Shown here: piece after piece, positions 9,287-16,525 of the stretch | How positions within the stretch are numbered: the stretch's first letter is position 1 | Layout of the letters: every line of letters starts with the position of its first letter | Assembly: GCA_020635255.1 (NCBI GenBank) | Contig: JACKAC010000002.1 | Coordinates: 952,704-1,016,703 of the forward strand | Origin: Ignavibacteriales bacterium | GTDB lineage: Bacteria > Bacteroidota > Ignavibacteria > Tepidaquicellales > Tepidaquicellaceae | Length of the DNA stretch: 64,000 nucleotides | Reading direction: 5' to 3' | Position numbers and translations under genes: made by a program | Notes under the pieces: model-generated | What the model saw: the letters and a program-made list of their open reading frames with translations, nothing else | Database searches by the model: none | Told to the model about the DNA's origin: nothing

Positions 9287-9724
9287 TTAGTTATTTACTT
9301 CACATTTGTAACCGCTGGCTTCGATAGTTTTAGCTATGTTGTCCTTGCTGGTCTTATTTGACGCAAAAGTCACTTCGACGCTTTTTGTCTTGTAATCAGC
9401 TTTTACATCCTCTACCCCGTCCATCTTTTTCACTTTGCTGGTGATGGTCTGCTCGCAACCTGTGCATGTCATAGTTTCACATTTGAATGAAGCTGTTTCA
9501 AGCTTTGCGTCCTTATTGCTGACTTCTTTCGTTTGTGTTTCCTCGCCGGCTTTTTCCTTTGATGTCATTTCGTCCTGGGATTTAACTTCTTCCTGTTTTG
9601 ATTCCTGTTGCCCGGTTTGTTTTGTCTCATTCCCGGCGGTTTGTTTTGTTTCGTTCGTCTTATTGCATGACGAGAAAAGGAACAAACCGAATACGAGTGC
9701 AAATGCTAATGTGATTGCTTTCAT
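9287..9724 (-). CDS. Lipoprotein with C-terminal heavy-metal-associated (HMA) domain
   Basis: A 145-residue protein. A lipoprotein signal peptide ends at Cys20 ('LFLFSSCNKTN'). A low-complexity K/E/Q/T-rich linker (~21-75) follows. The C-terminal HMA domain has the metal-binding 'MTCTGCE', and 'MDGVEDVKADYKTKSVEV' continues the ferredoxin-like fold. The family binds Cu(I), Hg(II) or related ions in exposed thiolates. A lipoprotein anchor puts it outside the cytoplasm, so it could pass metal to or from an envelope partner. It sits 7 nt downstream of the copper ATPase gene, which supports copper as the ligand (inference). Confidence 0.8.
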   Translation of the reverse strand: MKAITLAFALVFGLFLFSSCNKTNETKQTAGNETKQTGQQESKQEEVKSQDEMTSKEKAGEETQTKEVSNKDAKLETASFKCETMTCTGCEQTITSKVKKMDGVEDVKADYKTKSVEVTFASNKTSKDNIAKTIEASGYKCEVNN

Positions 9725-9731
9725 CTTCTTA

Positions 9732-11948
9732 TTATTTAAGTTTCATATATTTTAATCTCATTGAATTACCTACTACCGTAACTACGTCGCTAAATGCCAT
9801 AAGCATTGCGGCTATGACAGGGCTTATAATTATCCCTATCGGAGCAAGTACGCCTGCCGCTGCGGGTATTGCCACAGTATTATAAAAGAATGCCCAGAAA
9901 ATATTCTGCTTGATCACCCGCACGGTTTTTCCTGAGAGCTGTATAGCTTTGTAAATACTTTCCAGGTTTCCTTTTACAAGAATTACATCCGCAGAATCTA
10001 TCGCAATATCTGTACCTGTTCCTATAGCTATGCCGACATTTGCTTTTGCCAGAGACGGAGCGTCATTTATTCCATCGCCAATCATGGCAACATTCTTTCC
10101 CTGGGATTGTAAGAGGGTAATGATCTTCTGTTTTTCATCGGGAAGTACGTCATAGTAATAATTACCGATCCCAACTTCATCGGCTATTTTTCTTGCATTC
10201 TTTTCGTTATCACCGGAGAGCATGATAAGCTCATAACCTGATTCCTGCAATTCTCTAACTGCTAAAATGGCTTCAGGCTTTATTGTATCTTCAAATTGTA
10301 TCACTCCTGCAAGTTCTCCGTCTATACCAACATATAGGCTTCCTCGCTCTCCCTGTATTACCGAAGGAATGTTGTTGTCCGTTAAAAGCGCAGTATTACC
10401 GATCAGTACCTCTTTGTTTGAAACGACAGCTTTCACGCCTTTCCCGTCAACGTTACTAAAGCCGGATGCATCCATAGGATCGATATTCTTTTCGACTGCG
10501 AATGTGTTTATAGAATTCGCGATGGGATGGTTCGACAGCTTCTCGACGGAGAATATATAACGTATTAACTCGTTTTCCGGGATGCCGTTGAGAGCCTTTA
10601 TCTCTTTAACTTTCATTTCACCGCTGGTCAGTGTTCCCGTCTTATCGAAGCATAATGTATCCACTTTCTTCAGCTTTTCGATGGCTTCGACGTCATTGAA
10701 CAGAATACCATTTTCCGCAGCCCTGCCCACGCCTATCACAACAGCCATAGGGGAGGCAAGTCCCAGCGCGCACGGGCAGGCAATTATCAAAACGGCAACA
10801 GAGTATATGAGCGCATTTCCGAAGGGGACACTCACAAGGAAATACCATACAAGAAATGTGACAGCAGCAATAATCAGCACAAGCGGAACAAATACAGCAG
10901 AAATCCTGTCAGCAAGGCGCTGTATCTGGGGTTTGGAATTGGATGCTTCGTTGACCATGTCGATGATCTTTGAGAGCATTGTATCTTTGCCGACTTTTTC
11001 CGCTGATATTTTAATGAATCCACTTTTTAAAATGGAGCCGCTTAACACCCTATCACCTTTACCTTTCTCAATTGGTAAGCTCTCGCCGGTCATTGCGCTT
11101 TCGTCAAGTACGCCGTTTCCTTCAGCAATGACACCGTCCACGGGTATTTTATCGCCGGATTTAATAATGACTGTATCGTTTAATCTCACCTTCTCAAAGG
11201 GGACGTTAATTTCTTTCCCGTCCCTGATTACAATAACAGTCTTAGCCTGCAGACCTTTCAGCTTTTTAATCGAGGTTTGAGTACGCGCTTTGAGGGTCGA
11301 TTCGAGATAGTTGCCGATCATAATGAACATCACGATCATAGCAGCTGTCTCGAAATAAACCTCGTGCGAGTTACTCAATGCTTCGATATTTAATCCAAGC
11401 AGGTGATTAGCAGCAATAACAAGGCTGTAGATATATGATGAAAGCACTCCAAGCACGATCAATACATCCATATTGGATGTGCCGGATTTGAGGGCGTTAT
11501 ATGCGCCCTTGATGAACTTGCTTCCGGACCAGAACACAACGATGCTGGTCAGAATAGTGAGTATTATGAGTGATACAGTAAATGGAATGGAGATAACGTC
11601 GAGAAATCCAAAATGCCCCTGCATGCTGATGAACATGACTGTAAGAGCCAGCACAACCGTAATGAATATCTTATTCCTTTGTTTCTTTAGGGCGATCTGT
11701 TTTTCCTGCTCTTTCTTCTCGTCATCTTCCGTATCTATCACACTGTATCCCAGCTGACCTATGATACCCTTTATGCTGTCGAGGGAAATTGACTTAGGGG
11801 AATACTCTATGCTAGCGGTCTCGGAGTTGAAATTCACGGAAGCGTTCTGTACTCCATCGGTTTTGGAGAGGTATGTCTGAATGCTAGCCGCACAGCTTGC
11901 ACAACTCATCCCGTCAATTTCCAGGTCTATTTTTTGTAAATCGTTCAT
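9732..11948 (-). CDS. copA: Copper-exporting P1B-type ATPase
   Basis: A 738-residue heavy-metal P-type ATPase. It has a single N-terminal HMA domain ('GMSCASC', Cys16 and Cys19), membrane helices before and after an actuator domain containing 'GESLPIEKG', the intramembrane metal site 'CPCALG', the phosphorylation site 'DKTGTLTSGE' and the hinge 'GDGINDAPSLAKA'. The CPC plus the final helices ('YNTVAI', 'MAFSDVVTVVGNSMRL') match Cu(I) exporters of the CopA group. It exports Cu(I) from the cytoplasm. The ATG directly follows the folP stop, so it is cotranscribed with metG and folP rather than with an obvious copper regulator. No CopY/CueR-type gene is nearby. Confidence 0.92.
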   Translation of the reverse strand: MNDLQKIDLEIDGMSCASCAASIQTYLSKTDGVQNASVNFNSETASIEYSPKSISLDSIKGIIGQLGYSVIDTEDDEKKEQEKQIALKKQRNKIFITVVLALTVMFISMQGHFGFLDVISIPFTVSLIILTILTSIVVFWSGSKFIKGAYNALKSGTSNMDVLIVLGVLSSYIYSLVIAANHLLGLNIEALSNSHEVYFETAAMIVMFIMIGNYLESTLKARTQTSIKKLKGLQAKTVIVIRDGKEINVPFEKVRLNDTVIIKSGDKIPVDGVIAEGNGVLDESAMTGESLPIEKGKGDRVLSGSILKSGFIKISAEKVGKDTMLSKIIDMVNEASNSKPQIQRLADRISAVFVPLVLIIAAVTFLVWYFLVSVPFGNALIYSVAVLIIACPCALGLASPMAVVIGVGRAAENGILFNDVEAIEKLKKVDTLCFDKTGTLTSGEMKVKEIKALNGIPENELIRYIFSVEKLSNHPIANSINTFAVEKNIDPMDASGFSNVDGKGVKAVVSNKEVLIGNTALLTDNNIPSVIQGERGSLYVGIDGELAGVIQFEDTIKPEAILAVRELQESGYELIMLSGDNEKNARKIADEVGIGNYYYDVLPDEKQKIITLLQSQGKNVAMIGDGINDAPSLAKANVGIAIGTGTDIAIDSADVILVKGNLESIYKAIQLSGKTVRVIKQNIFWAFFYNTVAIPAAAGVLAPIGIIISPVIAAMLMAFSDVVTVVGNSMRLKYMKLK

Positions 11949-12791
11949 TTATCTCAGTCTATCTGCCACCCGGGCAGCTTTCTTATTCTCTAAAACATCA
12001 TGGACACGTATTATGTTCGCTCCGTTTACAATGCTGACGGAGTTTGCTGCAATTGTTCCTTCCAGTCTCTCATCAATAGGAGTCGGGAATATCTTATCCA
12101 TAAAACTCTTCCTCGATAGCCCCATCAATATCGGGTGATCGAGCTCCTTATATACAGCCAGGTTTTTTATAAGAGCAAGATTATGTTCGAGTGTTTTCCC
12201 GAACCCTATTCCAACGTCAATAATTATTTGCCTGATCCCGGCATTTTCCGCTATCTTGATCGACTCATCCAGGTAATCATATACTTCATTCACAACGTCA
12301 ACGTATTGGGGATCTTTCTGCATGTTTTTTGGTGTTCCCTTTATGTGCATCAATACGCAGGACGCATCATACTTCGCTGTTATCTCCGGCATCTTTTCAT
12401 CGAATCTGAACCCGCTTATGTCGTTCACGATGACCGCGCCCGCTTTCAACGCTTCATCAGCGACGGCGCTTTTGTAAGTATCGATCGAGAGGGGAATGCC
12501 GACATTCTTTTTAAGCGCTTCGATCACCGGGATTACACGCTTCAACTCTTCATCCAGGCTCACGCTCTCCGAACCCGGTCTGGTGGATTCACCACCCACA
12601 TCCAGAAAATCCGCGCCCTCTTTTTCCATCCTTACAGCATCTTCAACAACCTTATCCATGTTCAATCGGGAATCGAAATACTTCCCACCGTCAGAGAACG
12701 AATCTGGAGTGATATTCAATACTCCCATTATGTATGTGCGCTCAGCCAGGTCATACGTGACGTCACCGAATTTGTATTTAAAATCCGGCAC
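11949..12791 (-). CDS. folP: Dihydropteroate synthase
   Basis: A 280-residue TIM-barrel enzyme of folate biosynthesis that joins p-aminobenzoate to the pterin pyrophosphate. Signature segments are 'MGVLNITPDSFSDGGKY' (22-38), 'GADFLDVGGESTRPGSE', 'IVNDISGF' and the C-terminal 'RVHDV'. This is full length for the family. The ATG is immediately adjacent to the metG stop and its own stop adjoins copA with no spacer, so it is embedded in a compact operon. Confidence 0.95.
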   Translation of the reverse strand: MPDFKYKFGDVTYDLAERTYIMGVLNITPDSFSDGGKYFDSRLNMDKVVEDAVRMEKEGADFLDVGGESTRPGSESVSLDEELKRVIPVIEALKKNVGIPLSIDTYKSAVADEALKAGAVIVNDISGFRFDEKMPEITAKYDASCVLMHIKGTPKNMQKDPQYVDVVNEVYDYLDESIKIAENAGIRQIIIDVGIGFGKTLEHNLALIKNLAVYKELDHPILMGLSRKSFMDKIFPTPIDERLEGTIAANSVSIVNGANIIRVHDVLENKKAARVADRLR

Positions 12792-14813
12792 CTAGCTCAC
12801 CTCCGCGCCGGAGTCAATTTCCTTGTCCACGGTCACCAGCGTCAGCTTGCCGTCCAGCTTCGCCGCGAGAAGCATTCCTTCGGAAAGAACTCCCATCAGC
12901 TTCGACGGTTTCAGGTTATTTACAACAATTATCGATTTGCCGATTAATTCCTCCGGTTTGTAGTGCTCGGCAATGCCGGAAACGATCTGCTTCTCTGTAT
13001 CACCGACCTTCACCTTTATTTTAAGGAGCTTCTGGCTTTTCTCTATCTTTTCGCATTCGATTATCTGCCCCACGTTCAGCTTCACTTTTCCGAAATCCTG
13101 TATCGTGATCAATCCCTCAGCCGGCTGACTTCCTTTGTCCTTACTCTGTTTGACGTCCTTTGACTCGTCTTCTTGTGTTTTCTCTTCCTCCATTTGCGGG
13201 AAAAGTATCTCGTTTTCGCCGATTTCGGTACCTTCTTTCAGGTTTACCTTTCCTATGCTGTCCCATGTCAATCCTTCGGTGCTTTGCTTCAGTATTCCCA
13301 TTATCTTCCTGCTTGTGAAGGGAAGCACGGGGTATATCATTACCGCGGTCGAATAGCATGCTTCCAGGCAGTTATTGATAACGTCCGCGGCTTTTTCTTT
13401 ATCATCCTTGACCAGCTTCCACGGTTCGCTGTCATTAAAATACTTGTTCGCCGCTCTCACGGCATTCATTGTATCGGTCAGCGCGTCTTTGAAGCGGTAC
13501 TTCTCGTAATTTTCACCGGCGGAATTTGCATGCACCGCGAATTCATTCAACAGCACATTATCCGCATTACCCGACCGGGGCGGAACGTTGCCGTCGAAGT
13601 GCTTCTTCGCGAAGACCACCGTCCTGTTAATGAAATTACCGAGTATCGCCGCCAGCTCGTTATTATTCCTTATTCTAAAATCGTCCCATGTGAAGTCCGC
13701 GTCCTTATTCTCCGGCATAACTGCAGTGATGGCGTAGCGTACGACATCCGGCGGAATTTCCTTTAACACATCTTTAACCATCCAGCCGACGCCCTTGCTC
13801 TTGCTGAACTTCTGCCCGCCGACGTTCAGGAACTCGTTCGCGGGAATATTATCCGGTAGTACTACGTTGCCATAGGCAATGTTCATCGCGGGGAAGATAA
13901 TCGCGTGGAATATCACGTTATCTTTGCCGAGGAAATGCACCAGCTTTGTCTCCGGGTCGGTCCAGTAATCCTTCCATTTGTCAGGTTCACCGCGCTCGAT
14001 GAAAAGCTCCTTAGTAGCTGAGATGTATCCTATAACCGCCTCGAACCATACGTAGATGACCTTCCCGTCGAAGCCTTCGATAGGAACGGGAACGCCCCAC
14101 TCCAGGTCGCGTGTGTACGCTCTTTCCTGTAAACCCTTCTTAAACCACCCCTTGCAGTAATTTATCACGTTCGGCTTCCAGCCCTTCTTCGTATCTATCC
14201 ATTCCTCCAGCGCGCCCTGGTACTTACCAAGAGGGAAATAAAAATGAGTTGACTCCTTTACAACCGGGGTATCACCGGATATCTTGGAGCGGGGGTTTAT
14301 CAGTTCGAGAGGGGAGAGCGAAGATCCGCAGTTTTCGCACTGGTCGCCCTGAGCTTCCTCATATCCGCATACCGGGCACGTACCCTCGACGAACCTGTCC
14401 GCGAGGAATCTCTGTTCTTTTTCCGAATATAATTGCTTCTCTGTCTTTTGCTCCAGCAGTCCCTCATTATAGAATTTCAAAAAGTACTCCTGCGCGGTCT
14501 GCCTGTGCACGTCCGTCGAGGTGCGCGAGTAGATGTCGAATTCCATCCCGAGGTCTTCATACGCCTTTTTATTAGCTGTATGATATTTATCTATGATCTC
14601 CTTCGGTGAGACATTATCCCGGATAGCCGCCATCTCGATGGCAGTGCCGTATTCATCCGATCCGCAGACGTAGATGATATCCGTTCCCTGCAGGCGTTTG
14701 AACTTAACGAAAATGTCGCCGGGCAGTATAGAGCCCGCGATATGCCCCAGGTGCGTATCCCCATTGGCATACGTCAACGCCGAAGTAACTATATATTTGT
14801 TTTTATTACTCAT
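12792..14813 (-). CDS. metG: Methionyl-tRNA synthetase with C-terminal tRNA-binding domain
   Basis: A 673-residue class I synthetase charging tRNA-Met. It shows the HIGH-type motif 'HLGH' (21-24), a zinc knuckle with Cys146/149/159/162, the KMSKS-type 'KFSKS' (335-339) and an anticodon-binding region. A charged linker of about 30 residues near 555-585 leads to a C-terminal EMAP/Trbp111-like tRNA-binding domain ('DFGKVKLNVGQIIECEKI'). The zinc-bearing form with an EMAP tail is the E. coli-like architecture. It leads the folP-copA run. A promoter-like pair is placed so close to the start that the mRNA may be nearly leaderless. Confidence 0.95.
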   Translation of the reverse strand: MSNKNKYIVTSALTYANGDTHLGHIAGSILPGDIFVKFKRLQGTDIIYVCGSDEYGTAIEMAAIRDNVSPKEIIDKYHTANKKAYEDLGMEFDIYSRTSTDVHRQTAQEYFLKFYNEGLLEQKTEKQLYSEKEQRFLADRFVEGTCPVCGYEEAQGDQCENCGSSLSPLELINPRSKISGDTPVVKESTHFYFPLGKYQGALEEWIDTKKGWKPNVINYCKGWFKKGLQERAYTRDLEWGVPVPIEGFDGKVIYVWFEAVIGYISATKELFIERGEPDKWKDYWTDPETKLVHFLGKDNVIFHAIIFPAMNIAYGNVVLPDNIPANEFLNVGGQKFSKSKGVGWMVKDVLKEIPPDVVRYAITAVMPENKDADFTWDDFRIRNNNELAAILGNFINRTVVFAKKHFDGNVPPRSGNADNVLLNEFAVHANSAGENYEKYRFKDALTDTMNAVRAANKYFNDSEPWKLVKDDKEKAADVINNCLEACYSTAVMIYPVLPFTSRKIMGILKQSTEGLTWDSIGKVNLKEGTEIGENEILFPQMEEEKTQEDESKDVKQSKDKGSQPAEGLITIQDFGKVKLNVGQIIECEKIEKSQKLLKIKVKVGDTEKQIVSGIAEHYKPEELIGKSIIVVNNLKPSKLMGVLSEGMLLAAKLDGKLTLVTVDKEIDSGAEVS

Positions 14814-14818
14814 ATGGG

Positions 14819-14849
14819 TAAATATACCGAAAATGGGGGATTTGTTAAA
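14819..14849 (-). promoter_or_regulatory. Promoter-like pair upstream of metG
   Basis: On the minus strand TTTA (14849-14846), a 19-nt spacer and TATATTTA (14826-14819) match the Bacteroidetes promoter in 3 of 4 and 7 of 8 positions. The downstream box ends only 5 nt before the metG ATG, so transcription would begin at or near the start codon. Confidence 0.4.
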
Positions 14850-14892
14850 TGGAGTCTTTTAACCACCAAGACACGGAGACACTAAGAAAAAA

Positions 14893-15804
14893 TTATTCGT
14901 CACCAAAATAGTCGCTATCGATTTTCTTTAATTCATATGTTTGTTGAATAGTTACACCCAAATTATAGTCGATCATAAGTTGTGCTAATCTTTCTCCGTC
15001 AATTAGAACTATTTTGGTTTCATTCTTAGGGGTATATTCTTTTGCTTCTTTGGTAAAAAATGAAGTTGTAATAAATATTCCCTTTTTAGCTCCTTGACCT
15101 GCTAAAGCACCTACGAATTTGTGTAATTCAGGACGTCCGACTACATTTCCTGGCTGCCACCTCTTCGCCTGGATATAGATTATGTCTAAACCTAATTTAT
15201 CCTCTTTAATCGTTCCATCTATCCCCTCATCACCCGATCTTCCTATAGCTTTTCCAGCATCCTTAATTGAACCTCCGTATCCCATCTTTACTAATAACTC
15301 TACAACTAATCTTTCGAAAAAGGCTGGTGGAAGAATAATTACTTTTGCTATCAATTCTTGTGCTAGTTCTTTTCTGATTTCTTGATAAGAACTCTCCAAT
15401 ATTTCTTCGGGTGTTTGTTCTTCTCCACTTGTATTTATTGTCGTATCTTCAGTATCTTTTTTCGGTGTTTTAAATTCGACGAATTCAGGATACTGCATCA
15501 AGAATTTATTTGTAATTCGGGAAGGTTTCTCATCTAAGACATTTAAACCTCTTTCTGTGATCTTTATAACAGCTCTTTTAGGGGTATCTAAGAGTCTTGC
15601 CTTTTTTAAGTAGGTTTTTGCCCAACCTGCCCTATTGTCAAAAATTGCTTGTCTTCCACTTGGAAGTAATTCCTTACGCTCTTCATCGGATACATTAAAT
15701 TCATTTGCAAGATGCTCAACTATATCTCTAAATGAATGTTCCTTTTTGTCTGAAATGCTTTTCAGTAAAGGAAGCATTAAGGACTCATAATCTGGAATAG
15801 GCAT
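14893..15804 (-). CDS. Mrr-family restriction endonuclease (type IV-like)
   Basis: A 303-residue protein. The N-terminal ~90 residues form the Mrr winged-helix domain ('MPIPDYESLMLPLLKSISD', 'GRQAIFDNRAGWAKTYLKKA'). The C-terminal half is a PD-(D/E)xK nuclease domain with 'GDEGIDGTIKED' and the catalytic 'IIYIQAKRW'. Mrr enzymes cut modified (methylated) DNA and are host-defence factors. No methyltransferase or specificity subunit lies beside it, fitting a stand-alone type IV enzyme. It appears richer in A+T than metG, and its upstream gap contains a weak promoter-like sequence, so it may be an acquired gene (inference). Confidence 0.85.
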   Translation of the reverse strand: MPIPDYESLMLPLLKSISDKKEHSFRDIVEHLANEFNVSDEERKELLPSGRQAIFDNRAGWAKTYLKKARLLDTPKRAVIKITERGLNVLDEKPSRITNKFLMQYPEFVEFKTPKKDTEDTTINTSGEEQTPEEILESSYQEIRKELAQELIAKVIILPPAFFERLVVELLVKMGYGGSIKDAGKAIGRSGDEGIDGTIKEDKLGLDIIYIQAKRWQPGNVVGRPELHKFVGALAGQGAKKGIFITTSFFTKEAKEYTPKNETKIVLIDGERLAQLMIDYNLGVTIQQTYELKKIDSDYFGDE

Positions 15805-15928
15805 ACTTATTCTTTGTTAATAATTTTGGAAATTATCAATAATGAATTTAAAGTTCAAATACTTATAGTGTAAGAAGTGAAATTACATATTTTAATTTGT
15901 TATTTCCCTAGGTTTACTAATTTATTCC

Positions 15929-16336
15929 CTACAAAAACTTCTCTCTCAGCTCCGGGGTGGGCATACGGCATTCGTTGCGCTTGCCGAACCATTTATAGCG
16001 GTTATTTGCGATTATGTTGTAGAAAAAGTCTCTTATGAAGGGCGGGACTATTATGAAGGCATAGAGGATCTTCCATAGTCCGGGAAAATCCTTTACCATA
16101 TGGAGCGCGGCGGACGATCTTTTGTAGTATTTATCCCGATCTACGAGTATGAATGTATCGAAATCTTCGGTAGGGAGATCGAACTTCTTCAGGAGTTCCT
16201 GCCCGGCTTCGGATTGCAAAGCGGCGAATTTGAATTTATTGTACTTGTCGTGATCTATGATGAAGTTCACGGATGAGTTGCAGAAGTTACACACACCGTC
16301 GAATAGAACTATTTTATGGTTATCCATCTCACTCAT
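15929..16336 (-). CDS. DCC-family thiol-disulfide oxidoreductase-like protein (DUF393)
   Basis: A 135-residue protein with the DxxCxxC signature near its N-terminus ('VLFDGVCNFCNSSVNFI'), followed by 'FKFAALQSEAGQELL' and a hydrophobic C-terminal half ending 'NRYKWFGKRNECRMP'. This matches the DUF393 family, proposed to have a thioredoxin-like fold with a redox-active CxxC; substrates are not established. It appears monocistronic. An internal ATG three codons in ('MDNHKIVLFDG') is an alternative start. Confidence 0.85.
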   Translation of the reverse strand: MSEMDNHKIVLFDGVCNFCNSSVNFIIDHDKYNKFKFAALQSEAGQELLKKFDLPTEDFDTFILVDRDKYYKRSSAALHMVKDFPGLWKILYAFIIVPPFIRDFFYNIIANNRYKWFGKRNECRMPTPELREKFL

Positions 16337-16390
16337 TTATATTAAACTAATAAAGATAAGTTCGAGATGAAATTCAAAAGGAAGGACACC

Positions 16391-16497
16391 GAGATTCTTC
16401 GCTTTGCTCAGAATGACAAATGGGGAGGGATTATTGTTTGTTCTCCTTAGGAATCCGATGGAGAGATTCTTCGCTTCGCTCAGAATGACAAATGGGG
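16391..16497. repeat. Two copies of a ~35-bp dispersed-type repeat
   Basis: Two near-identical segments begin GAGATTCTTCGCTT and continue to CAGAATGACAAATGGGG, at 16391-16425 and 16463-16497. They differ by one T/C. A shortened third piece (TCCGATGGA plus CAGAATGACA) follows at 16501-16519. They fill the gap between the DCC gene and addB. No coding function is seen. Confidence 0.75.
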
Positions 16498-16525
16498 GAG
16501 TCCGATGGACAGAATGACAATATTG

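Noticed and set aside
12135..13766. Plus-strand open frames of about 200-270 codons opposite folP and metG
   Set aside because: The minus strand encodes unmistakable FolP and MetG with all motifs; the plus-strand frames have no recognisable family and odd composition.
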